Shown here one piece after another: positions 8,060 through 15,182 of a stretch of DNA of 15,310 nucleotides (position 1 is its first letter; each line of letters opens with the position of its first letter). The notes beneath the pieces were generated by a model. It did no database searches. It was not told where the DNA came from and was given only the letters and a program-made list of their open reading frames with translations. Position numbers and translations under genes: made by a program. Origin of the DNA: Thermus sp. JCM 17653 (GTDB taxonomy: Bacteria > Deinococcota > Deinococci > Deinococcales > Thermaceae); NCBI GenBank assembly GCA_001311585.1, contig BBBN01000010.1, positions 1-15,310 of the forward strand, given 5' to 3'.

Positions 8060-8551
8060 GTTAAGCTCTTCTCCCCAGGCCTCCTCAAAGAGGCGCTTGG
8101 CCTCTTGCAGGGTGATCTCCAGGGTCTGGGAGACCTCCTCGGCTAGGAGGTGGATGGCCCGCCTCAGGGCCTGCCGGTCCAGGTCGGGCAGGCCCCGTTC
8201 CAGCTCCCAGGCCCTTAGCTGCCCCGCCATCTGGGCGATGCGGTAGGGGTTGCCGTCCGCCAGGATCTCGCTGGTCTTGCGGTGCCGGGCGGCCCACTGC
8301 TTGGGCAGGGGCATCCGCCCGTTCTTGAGGAGGTCCAGGATCACGGGGACCTCCTCGGGGGCCAGGGCTTTGCGCATGCCCACGCTTTGCGGGGCCTCCA
8401 CGGGTACGTAGGCCTTGGAGCGGGAGCCGGGGAAGTCCACCTGGTAGTAGGCCCGGCTGACGCCGCTCACGCTTCGCTGGGCTATGCCGGCCACCACGCC
8501 TACCCCATAGGGGGGCAAGACCACCTTGTCGCCGGGACGGAACTCTTTCAC
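8057..8551 (-). CDS. carD: CarD/CdnL-family RNA polymerase-binding regulator
   Basis: This 164-residue protein binds the RNA polymerase beta subunit and stabilises open promoter complexes, notably at rRNA-type promoters. The N-terminal Tudor-like domain (residues 2-60) opens FRPGDKVVLPPYGVGVVAGI, the family signature. The C-terminal helical domain (about 65-164) carries Trp86 in PLPKQWAARHRK, the residue that wedges into the upstream edge of the transcription bubble. Length and Trp position match the T. thermophilus protein. The start is GTG 8551, which overlaps the stop of the upstream TetR gene by four bases (GTGA), so it is translationally coupled to tetR. It has no ribosome site of its own. 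Its TAA stop is also the first codon of repeat copy A. Confidence 0.93.
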   Translation of the reverse strand: MKEFRPGDKVVLPPYGVGVVAGIAQRSVSGVSRAYYQVDFPGSRSKAYVPVEAPQSVGMRKALAPEEVPVILDLLKNGRMPLPKQWAARHRKTSEILADGNPYRIAQMAGQLRAWELERGLPDLDRQALRRAIHLLAEEVSQTLEITLQEAKRLFEEAWGEELN

Positions 8552-9108
8552 GGCGCGACTCCTTTCCGGAGCACCAAGAGGAGGTGCTCCAAATACGCCT
8601 CCACCTCCAGCTGGGGGTTGCACCCCAAGGCCGCCACCACGGCGGCCGTGGCCTTGGGAGAAAGCTCCGGGCGCACGGCCCCTTCCTCCTGGCCGCTTCG
8701 CAAAAGCTCCTCCAAGAGGTCCAGGTAGTGCTGGTGAAGCCCCTTGAGCCAGGGGGTGGGGTCCTCCATGGCTTCCCGGGCCACCGCCGCCCATAGGCCC
8801 CTCCACTCCGCGATCCAGGCCAGGCGCTTTTCCAGGATGCGCTCGAGGCGCACAAAAAAAAGGCACCTGCAGGCGCACCAGTTCCTCCACCTCCCGGTAG
8901 AAGGCCCAGGTTCGCTCCTCCACCAGATTTTTGAGGAGGTCCTTCTTGTCGCGGAAGTAGAGGTAAAGGGTCCCTTTCCCCACCTCGGCCTTCCGGGCCA
9001 CGTCCTCCATTTTCAGGCCGGAAAGCCCGCTTTCCCGGAGAACATCTAGGGTGGCATCGAGGATGGCCCTTCGCTTTCCCTTAGCTAAGCCCCCGGGGGG
9101 GATACCAT
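8548..9108 (-). CDS. TetR-family transcriptional regulator, two homopolymer shifts
   Basis: The N-terminal HTH is clear: RRAILDATLDVLRESG, then VARKAEVGKGTLYLYFRDKK, the TetR recognition-helix signature. The ligand domain follows: ERILEKRLAWIAEWRG, and later ATAAVVAALGCNP. Two changes are needed. The C7 run at 9101-9095 must be C8 so that ATG 9108 joins the HTH frame. The T8 run at 8861-8854 must act as T7 to join the two domains. The net length is then 187 codons (186 residues), typical for TetR. The stop TGA overlaps the carD GTG start. The likely operator is in the 82-base gap before the divergent gene at 9191, where TACCCTAGAGGTA (9165-9177) is an imperfect palindrome. The effector is unknown. 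Confidence 0.82.
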
Positions 9109-9124
9109 CGCGGCCACGACCCCA

Positions 9125-9153
9125 AGTCTACCACACCGCCCTTTTCCTTTCAT
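9125..9153 (-). promoter_or_regulatory. Candidate promoter of tetR-carD
   Basis: On the minus strand, -35 ATGAAA (9153-9148), a 17-base spacer and -10 TAGACT (9130-9125) precede the tetR start by 16 bases. Each box matches consensus at four of six positions. The -10 box is the same hexamer as in the str operon promoter. Confidence 0.5.
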
Positions 9154-9190
9154 GAGGAGGCGGTTACCCTAGAGGTATAGGAGGTCCGCC

Positions 9191-9904
9191 ATGCGGCAGG
9201 GTTTCTTCGCCTTGCTCACCGCCGATCCCCTGCGGGGGGCCTTGCGCCCGGTGGAGGCCAGGCTCCTGGAGGAGGCCAGGGGGGAGGCCCTTTTCCTCGT
9301 GCCCTATCCCCTTAGGGACCTGGCCGAGGCCTGGCGGCTGGCCTATCGGGACCTGGGCCTCAGGCGGGGCCAGGTCCTTTACCTGAGGCGGCGGGAGGAA
9401 GCCTTTGACCCGGAGGTGGCCCAAAGGGTGGCGGCGAGTCCCCTGGTGCTTCTGGCGGCGGAGGGGCTTCCCGAGTTTTTAGACCTCATCCGGGGGAGCC
9501 TGGTGCTCCAGGCCCTCTGGGAGGTGCACCGCAAAGGGGGTGGGGTGGTGGCCCTGGGAGAGGCGGCGGGGCTTTTGGGAGAAGCGGCCTTTTACTCCTG
9601 GGAAGGGGAGATGCGGGCGGCTTTGGGCCTGGCCCTCCTCCGGGGTCTGGCCCTGCTTCCCAAGGTGGAGGAGCGGGGGCGCTTCCTGGCCCTTTCCCGC
9701 CTGGTGGCGGACAACCCCGATCTGGTGGGCCTGGGCCTTCTGGAGAACACCGCCTTGCGCCTCCTTAGGGGCCTGGGGGAGGTCTGGGTGGGCGGGGTGA
9801 CCCTGGTGGACGCCGAGGGGGCGGAGCACACTGGACGGGGGGTAAAGGGGTTACGGGTGGATGTGCTCTCCGCCGGGGAGCGCTTCCCCTTGCCCGCCCT
9901 CTAA
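9191..9904 (+). CDS. Cyanophycinase-fold (peptidase S51-like) protein lacking catalytic residues
   Basis: The 237-residue protein follows the S51 plan in its second half. GGGVVALGEAAGLLGE (residues 116-131) sits where cyanophycinases have the G-T/S-S-A-G nucleophile motif. PKVEERGRFLALSRLVADNP (157-176) matches the usual His-x-x-x-x-RGR-x-x-RL block. GLGLLENTAL (180-189) matches G-I-D-E-x-T-A. The nucleophile Ser is replaced by Ala in GEAAG, and the usual His before RGR and the Asp/Glu pair are also missing. It is therefore probably a non-catalytic relative, or has a changed chemistry. A good ribosome site, AGGAGGT, lies six bases before ATG 9191. It is divergent from tetR across 82 bases, making it a plausible TetR target. 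No frameshift is seen. Family assignment is from memory of motifs. Confidence 0.6.
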   Translation: MRQGFFALLTADPLRGALRPVEARLLEEARGEALFLVPYPLRDLAEAWRLAYRDLGLRRGQVLYLRRREEAFDPEVAQRVAASPLVLLAAEGLPEFLDLIRGSLVLQALWEVHRKGGGVVALGEAAGLLGEAAFYSWEGEMRAALGLALLRGLALLPKVEERGRFLALSRLVADNPDLVGLGLLENTALRLLRGLGEVWVGGVTLVDAEGAEHTGRGVKGLRVDVLSAGERFPLPAL

Positions 9905-9992
9905 GTACCCCTTTCGCCGCGCGGGGGCCCCAAAAGCTTTTCCCTAGCCCTAACCCGGGCACCCCAGGTTGCGAAACCCACGTGCGGCCACG
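9902..9992 (+). repeat. Dispersed intergenic element, copy C
   Basis: It starts at the TAA stop of the preceding gene: TAAGTACCCC, TTTCGCCGCG, GGGGGCCCCAAAA, then TAGCCCTA, GGGCACC, TTGCGAAACC and ACGTGCGGCCAC. It shares 12- and 10-base exact words with copy A but lacks one arm of the hairpin (ACCGCG). Its far end leads directly into the -10 box of the next gene. Confidence 0.7.
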
Positions 9993-9994
9993 GG

Positions 9995-10000
9995 TATCCT
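9995..10000 (+). promoter_or_regulatory. -10 box, leaderless start of the DUF2227-like gene
   Basis: TATCCT ends six bases before ATG 10007. A TTGCGA at 9969-9974, inside repeat copy C, is a possible -35 but 20 bases away, which is long. No ribosome site is present. Confidence 0.45.
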
Positions 10001-10006
10001 GGTTCC

Positions 10007-10505
10007 ATGCCCTCGGGGCGCGTGCACGAGGCCATCAACCTGACGGCGCTGGGCCTGGGAAGCCTGGCCTACCTGGCCCTAGGGGGCTCCCCGGAGAGGC
10101 CGGAGGCTTTGGCCTTCGCCCTGGCCTACCTGGCGGGCACCTTTCTCCTCTCCCCGGACCTGGACCTGGCGGAGAAGGAGGTGCGGTCCAGGCGGCGCTG
10201 GGGCCTTTTGGGCGTTCTCTGGCGGCCCTATGGCTGGCTCTTCCGCCACCGGGGGCTTTCCCACACCTGTCCTTGGGCCCCTCACCCGGCTCGGGTACCT
10301 GGTGGGCCTTTTGGGCCTGCTGGGCTTCCTTGCCCAGGAGGTCTTGGGCTTCCTGGGGGCGGAGGTGAGGCTAAGGCCTCCCTCCCTGGGCCTCGAGGTC
10401 CTGGGCTTCGCGCTGCTCGGCTACTACCTCTCCCAGTGGCTCCACCTGGTGGCGGACGGCGTCTGGCCGGACCACGACCTCAAGCGCCTTCGGCGGCCAA
10501 GGTGA
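10007..10505 (+). CDS. DUF2227/YdjM-like putative metal-binding membrane protein, one frameshift
   Basis: The rebuilt product has 166 residues. The N terminus PSGRVHEAIN, the SPDLDL motif (about 46-51), HRGLSHT (about 81-87) and WLHLVADGVWPD near the C terminus supply the spaced His and Asp residues of these predicted metal-dependent hydrolase-like membrane proteins. Hydrophobic stretches lie around residues 12-45 and 95-145. Two C residues are missing at 10266-10268, so HRGLSHT is followed by the wrong frame until PVLGPLTRLGYL resumes. Its activity is not established. ATG 10007 lies six bases after a -10 box and has no ribosome site. The gene ends 43 bases before the TlpA-like gene, which has its own promoter candidate. 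Confidence 0.7.
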
Positions 10506-10510
10506 GGGGA

Positions 10511-10540
10511 TTTACATACCCTAGGCGGGCAGGGTAGAGA
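10511..10540 (+). promoter_or_regulatory. Candidate promoter of the TlpA-like gene with internal dyad
   Basis: -35 TTTACA (10511-10516) and -10 TAGAGA (10535-10540) are 18 bases apart. The predicted start is 1-3 bases before ATG 10549. An inverted repeat, TACCCT (10517-10522) and AGGGTA (10531-10536), sits in the spacer and touches the -10 box. Confidence 0.4.
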
Positions 10541-10548
10541 ATGGGGCT

Positions 10549-11034
10549 ATGGCTAAGCTCAAGGTTTGGGGGCTTGGGCTCCTTCTGGGACTGGCCTTTG
10601 CGGTGGGGCTGGGGGAGCGCCTGCCGGACTTCTCCCTCCTGGACCCGGCGGGGAACCTCGTCACCCCTAAGACCATGAAGAAGCCTGCCGTCATCGTCTT
10701 CTGGGCCAGCTGGTGCCCGGTGTGCCGGGCGGAGTTTCCCGGATTGCACAAGGTGGCCGAGGAGACCAAGGTCCCCTTCTACGTCATCAGTCGGGAGCCT
10801 AAGGACACCCGGGAGGTGGTCCTGAACTACATGAAGGCCTACCCCCGCTTCATCCCCCTCCTGGCCTCTGACCGGGACAAGCCCCACGAGGTGGCGGGCC
10901 GCTTTAAGGTGACGGGCCAGCCCTGGACCTTCGTGGTGAACAAGGAAGGGGAGGTGGTGGCCCTCTTCGCCGGCCGGGCGGGGCGGGAAGCCCTTTTAGA
11001 CGCCCTCTTGCTGGCCGGGGTGGACCTCCCATAG
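10549..11034 (+). CDS. TlpA/ResA-like membrane-anchored or exported thioredoxin
   Basis: This 161-residue protein has an N-terminal hydrophobic segment (residues 6-20, after Lys3 and Lys5) that serves as signal or anchor. The thioredoxin fold follows, with FWASWCPVC (51-59) holding the CxxC pair Cys56/Cys59. The cis-Pro loop is VTGQPWTF with Pro125. The AhpC/TSA-Redoxin pattern, LPDFSLLDPAGNLV, opens the mature domain. Such proteins reduce disulfides outside the membrane, often for cytochrome c or copper-centre maturation. No partner genes for that are here, so the substrate is unknown. The gene is intact. Its last 39 bases overlap the convergent tsaE gene. Confidence 0.87.
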   Translation: MAKLKVWGLGLLLGLAFAVGLGERLPDFSLLDPAGNLVTPKTMKKPAVIVFWASWCPVCRAEFPGLHKVAEETKVPFYVISREPKDTREVVLNYMKAYPRFIPLLASDRDKPHEVAGRFKVTGQPWTFVVNKEGEVVALFAGRAGREALLDALLLAGVDLP

Positions 11035-11433
11035 CTCGGCCCGTCGGGTCTCCCCTTGGGGGATGAGGCGAAGGAGGAACCCGGCCTCGAGGGCCTTGGG
11101 GTCCCCCCACTCCACCAGGGTGAGGCGGGCCTCCTCCAGGGCGGCCAGGAGCTGGGGAAGAAGCTCCCCCGGGTCCGGCAACCGGTAGAGGTCGGCGTGG
11201 ACCAGGGGGCCTTCCGCGGTGGGGTAGGTGTGGATGAGGGTGTAGGTGGGGCTGGTGACCCGACCCCGGAAGCCCAGGGCTTCGGCTAGGAAGCGGACCA
11301 GGGTGGTCTTGCCCGCCCCCAGGGGCCCCTCCAGGGCTACCACCGCTCCTCGGGGCAGAAAGGGGAGGACCTCCCGGGCCAGGGACCGGGTGTCCTCGAG
11401 GCTCTTCAAGGTGCGGGCCAGGACAAGGCGCAT
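10996..11433 (-). CDS. tsaE: TsaE, ATPase of the tRNA t6A37 synthesis complex
   Basis: This 145-residue protein has Walker A GPLGAGKTT at residues 36-44, the family motif SPTYTLIHTY at 61-70, HADLYR at 79-84 and VEWGD at 107-111. TsaE works with TsaB and TsaD to put threonylcarbamoyl on A37 of tRNAs that read ANN codons. That includes tRNA-Thr, one of which is encoded 0.2 kb away. ATG 11433 is chosen because the family N terminus begins a few residues later. The frame is open further upstream, but that DNA is the tRNA-Leu gene. The ATG abuts the T8 tract of the tRNA-Leu terminator, leaving no normal ribosome site, so expression must come from read-through or an internal start. The 3' end overlaps the convergent TlpA-like gene by 39 bases. 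Confidence 0.9.
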   Translation of the reverse strand: MRLVLARTLKSLEDTRSLAREVLPFLPRGAVVALEGPLGAGKTTLVRFLAEALGFRGRVTSPTYTLIHTYPTAEGPLVHADLYRLPDPGELLPQLLAALEEARLTLVEWGDPKALEAGFLLRLIPQGETRRAELWEVHPGQQEGV

Positions 11434-11459
11434 AAAAAAAAGGCCCCTGAGGGGCCTTT
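11434..11459 (-). terminator. Intrinsic terminator of tRNA-Leu, abutting the tsaE start
   Basis: On the minus strand AAAGGCCCC, a three-base loop and GGGGCCTTT are followed by T residues, an unbroken T8 run at 11441-11434 counting the end of the stem. The stem begins at the last base of the tRNA CCA end. The run ends directly at the tsaE ATG. Confidence 0.85.
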
Positions 11460-11545
11460 GGTGCCGGGAGCGGGACTTGAACCCGCACGCCCTTGCGGGC
11501 ACCACCCCCTCAAGATGGCGTGTCTACCAGTTCCACCATCCCGGC
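11459..11545 (-). tRNA. tRNA-Leu (anticodon GAG), CCA encoded
   Basis: The 87-base cloverleaf on the minus strand has acceptor GCCGGGA pairing with TCCCGGC, D loop AACTGGTAGA, anticodon stem CCATC/GGTGG with loop TTGAGGG (anticodon GAG, reads CUC and CUU), a long class II variable arm (TGCCCGC-AA-GGGCG) and T loop GTTCAAGTC. The CCA end is encoded at 11461-11459. Confidence 0.96.
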
Positions 11546-11570
11546 AGGCCGCGCCCTAGGCGCAAGCTTC

Positions 11571-11597
11571 AGTTTAGCAAAAGCCTCGCCTTGTCAA
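11571..11597 (-). promoter_or_regulatory. Candidate promoter of tRNA-Leu
   Basis: On the minus strand there is a consensus -35 TTGACA (11597-11592) and -10 TAAACT (11576-11571). The spacer is 15 bases, shorter than usual, and holds a TTTT run that may have been shortened in this sequence. The start would be about 18 bases before the tRNA. The -35 lies in a perfect palindrome, CGCCTTG-T-CAAGGCG (11587-11601). Confidence 0.55.
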
Positions 11598-11602
11598 GGC
11601 GA

Positions 11603-11631
11603 TTGCCAAACGGGAGTCCCTGCCCTAAACT
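11603..11631 (+). promoter_or_regulatory. Promoter of tRNA-Thr
   Basis: -35 TTGCCA (11603-11608), a 17-base spacer and -10 TAAACT (11626-11631). The start falls 3-5 bases before the tRNA at 11643. It is divergent from the tRNA-Leu promoter, with the two -35 boxes only five bases apart. Confidence 0.7.
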
Positions 11632-11642
11632 CGGGAGGGCGG

Positions 11643-11717
11643 GCCGGTGTAGCTCAGCGGTAGAGCAACCGCCTCGTAAGCGGTAGGCCGCCGGTTCGAA
11701 TCCGGCCACCGGCTCCA
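11643..11717 (+). tRNA. tRNA-Thr (anticodon CGT), CCA encoded
   Basis: The 75-base cloverleaf has acceptor GCCGGTG with CACCGGC, D arm GCTC-AGCGGTAGA-GCA, anticodon stem ACCGC/GCGGT with loop CTCGTAA (anticodon CGT, reads ACG), T arm GCCGG-TTCGAAT-CCGGC, discriminator T and CCA at 11715-11717. Confidence 0.96.
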
Positions 11718-11727
11718 GCTCCAGGAC

Positions 11728-11768
11728 GCAATCCCCCGCCTTCTTTAGGGAGGCGGGGGATTGCTTTT
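11728..11768 (+). terminator. Intrinsic terminator of tRNA-Thr
   Basis: A perfect 14-bp stem, GCAATCCCCCGCCT (11728-11741) with AGGCGGGGGATTGC (11751-11764), and a nine-base loop are followed by TTTT (11765-11768). It begins 11 bases after the tRNA. Confidence 0.9.
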
Positions 11769-11775
11769 GACAGCT

Positions 11776-11840
11776 AAGTGCCCGCACTTTGGTTTCGCGA
11801 CATGGGATGCCCGAAACGGGGCCGGTTTTGGGGTACTTAA
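11776..11840 (-). repeat. Dispersed intergenic element, copy B (short)
   Basis: Read on the minus strand: TTAAGTACCCC, AAAACCGGCCCC, GGGCATCCC, ATGTCGCGAAACC and GTGCGGGCACTT. It matches both ends of copies A and C but lacks the central GC hairpin. It lies just after the tRNA-Thr terminator. Confidence 0.55.
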
Positions 11841-12006
11841 ACGGCGGCTTGGGCCTCAACCCCTGGTTGCTCACCAAGGCCTGGGCCGCCCCAAAAGGGC
11901 GGCTTTGATTGGGCCATGAACTTCCCAAGAGCCGGGCAAGGTGGCCTGTTGCCTCCGTCTATGCCCGCAGTGTTCCCCCTCCTTTGGGAGGCGGCTTTCA
12001 CCCGAC
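11841..12006. other. Non-coding stretch before the str promoter
   Basis: Together with its neighbours this makes a 444-base gap between tRNA-Thr and rpsL. I see no convincing gene in it. A 26-codon minus-strand frame (ATG 11918-11916 to TAA 11841-11839) starts MAQSKPPFW, without family likeness or a clear ribosome site. A hairpin, CAACC/GGTTG, lies at about 11858-11870. Confidence 0.4.
11885..11903 (+). terminator. Terminator-like hairpin upstream of the str operon
   Basis: GCCGCCC and GGGCGGC pair around five bases and are followed by TTTGATT. It could stop transcripts entering from the tRNA side. The T run is short. Confidence 0.4.
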
Positions 12007-12035
12007 TTGCCAAAAGAAGCCTGGGCCTGTAGACT
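12007..12035 (+). promoter_or_regulatory. Promoter of the str (rpsL-rpsG-fusA-tufA) operon
   Basis: -35 TTGCCA (12007-12012), an exact 17-base spacer and -10 TAGACT (12030-12035). The same -35 hexamer is used by the tRNA-Thr promoter. The predicted start near 12042 leaves a leader of about 120 bases before rpsL. Confidence 0.7.
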
Positions 12036-12048
12036 GAGCAAGTTGAGG

Positions 12049-12119
12049 GCCCTCAGGGCCAGCCCCTGGTCCTGAGGGCGGTGCCCTGTGTGGGCAAAGC
12101 GGGGAAGGGTCCTTCCCCG
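12049..12119 (+). promoter_or_regulatory. Structured 5' leader of rpsL: three consecutive hairpins
   Basis: Hairpin 1 (12049-12079) is a 14-bp stem with one G-U pair: GCCCTCAGGGCCAG, loop CCC, CTGGTCCTGAGGGC. Hairpin 2 (12082-12096) is TGCCC/GGGCA. Hairpin 3 (12100-12119) is CGGGGAAG, loop GGTC, CTTCCCCG. They fill almost the whole leader. A ribosomal-protein-binding or attenuation role is inferred from position only. Confidence 0.5.
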
Positions 12120-12161
12120 GGTGGATCTTGAGAACACGGGGGCAAGTCCAAGAAGAAGGGA

Positions 12162-12575
12162 GTGGTGGCACTGCCGACGATCAATCAGCTGGTACGAAGG
12201 GGCCGCGAGAAGGTCCAGAAGAAGAGCAAAGTTCCGGCTTTGAAGGGTTCCCCCTTCCGCCGGGGGGTGTGCACCGTGGTGCGCACCGTGACCCCCAAGA
12301 AGCCCAACTCGGCGCTTCGTAAGGTGGCCAAGGTGCGCCTCACCTCGGGCTACGAGGTCACCGCCTATATCCCCGGCGAGGGGCATAACCTCCAGGAGCA
12401 CTCCGTGGTCCTCATCCGGGGTGGGCGTGTGAAGGACCTCCCGGGCGTGCGCTACCACATCGTCCGCGGGGTCTACGACACTCAAGGGGTGAAGGACCGT
12501 AAAAAGAGCCGCTCCAAGTACGGGACCAAGAAGCCCAAGGAGACCAAGGGCGCGGCCCCGGCTAAGAAGAAGTAG
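12162..12575 (+). CDS. rpsL: 30S ribosomal protein S12
   Basis: This 137-residue protein of the decoding centre begins with tandem GTG codons, giving [11 protein letters not shown] as in other Thermus S12. Signature blocks are [20 protein letters not shown] (residues 37-56) and [20 protein letters not shown] (72-91). The lysines altered in streptomycin-resistant mutants, in PKKPNS (46-47) and at 91, are wild type. The C-terminal tail, [15 protein letters not shown], differs from the T. thermophilus tail I remember, one reason to suspect another species. It is the first gene of the str operon. rpsG follows after only eight bases, too short for the S7-binding intercistronic site used in E. coli. 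The ribosome site before GTG is weak (AAGGGAG, very close). Confidence 0.97.
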   Translation: MVALPTINQLVRRGREKVQKKSKVPALKGSPFRRGVCTVVRTVTPKKPNSALRKVAKVRLTSGYEVTAYIPGEGHNLQEHSVVLIRGGRVKDLPGVRYHIVRGVYDTQGVKDRKKSRSKYGTKKPKETKGAAPAKKK

Positions 12576-12583
12576 GTGAGGGT

Positions 12584-13051
12584 ATGCGGAGAAGAAGAGC
12601 AGAGGTACGCCAGCTCCAGCCCGACCTGGTCTACGGGGACGTGGTGGTGTCGGCCTTCATCAACAAGATCATGCGGGACGGAAAGAAGAACCTCGCCGCC
12701 CGCATCTTCTACGATGCTTGCCGTATCATCCAGGAGAAAACCGGCCAGGAGCCCCTCAAGGTCTTCAAGCAGGCGGTGGAGAACGTAAAGCCCAGGATGG
12801 AGGTCCGCTCCCGCCGCGTGGGTGGGGCCAACTACCAGGTGCCCATGGAGGTTTCTCCCCGCAGGCAGCAGTCCTTGGCCCTTCGTTGGCTGGTGCAGGC
12901 GGCCAACGCCCGCTCCGAGCGCGGGGCAGCGGTGCGCATCGCCCACGAGCTCATGGACGCCGCCGAGGGCAAGGGTGGGGCGGTCAAGAAGAAAGAGGAC
13001 GTGGAGCGCATGGCCGAGGCCAACCGCGCCTACGCTCACTACCGGTGGTAA
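12584..13051 (+). CDS. rpsG: 30S ribosomal protein S7
   Basis: This 155-residue protein nucleates assembly of the 30S head by binding 16S rRNA. Family blocks include [52 protein letters not shown] and the C-terminal [12 protein letters not shown]. Compared with the usual Thermus start MARRRRAEV, this one reads MRRRRAEV. It is therefore one residue shorter, by a real codon deletion or a three-base sequence error. ATG 12584 is preceded by GGTGAGGG as ribosome site. fusA starts 3 bases after the stop, so translation is likely coupled. Confidence 0.96.
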   Translation: MRRRRAEVRQLQPDLVYGDVVVSAFINKIMRDGKKNLAARIFYDACRIIQEKTGQEPLKVFKQAVENVKPRMEVRSRRVGGANYQVPMEVSPRRQQSLALRWLVQAANARSERGAAVRIAHELMDAAEGKGGAVKKKEDVERMAEANRAYAHYRW

Positions 13052-13054
13052 GCC

Positions 13055-15127
<2,073 letters not shown>

Positions 15128-15136
15128 ATCCTGTGC

Positions 15137-15161
15137 GGGGTGGGCCCTATGGGCCCGCCCC
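15137..15161 (+). terminator. 11-bp hairpin between fusA and tufA
   Basis: GGGGTGGGCCC, loop TAT, GGGCCCGCCCC (one G-U pair) lies 10 bases after the fusA stop and is followed by TTGCTTGAAA. The T-poor tail suggests partial attenuation or an mRNA-processing or stability structure rather than full termination, because tufA follows at once. Confidence 0.5.
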
Positions 15162-15182
15162 TTGCTTGAAAGGAGAGCGAAG

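Noticed and set aside
11767..11772. Consensus TTGACA as a str operon -35
   Set aside because: No -10-like hexamer lies 16-18 bases downstream, and it begins in the T run of the tRNA-Thr terminator; the 12007-12035 promoter fits much better.
9900..11840. Insertion sequence or transposase remnant bounded by copies C and B
   Set aside because: The enclosed genes are ordinary chromosomal ones (DUF2227-like, TlpA-like, tsaE, two tRNAs) with no transposase and no target duplication visible.
11839..11918. 26-codon minus-strand gene starting MAQSKPPFW
   Set aside because: It has no clear ribosome site, is low-complexity and has no relatives I recognise; the upstream frame is not coding-like.
7855..12161. 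CRISPR array among the repeats
   Set aside because: The three copies are far apart, in mixed orientation and of unequal length, with whole genes between them; there is no regular spacer pattern.
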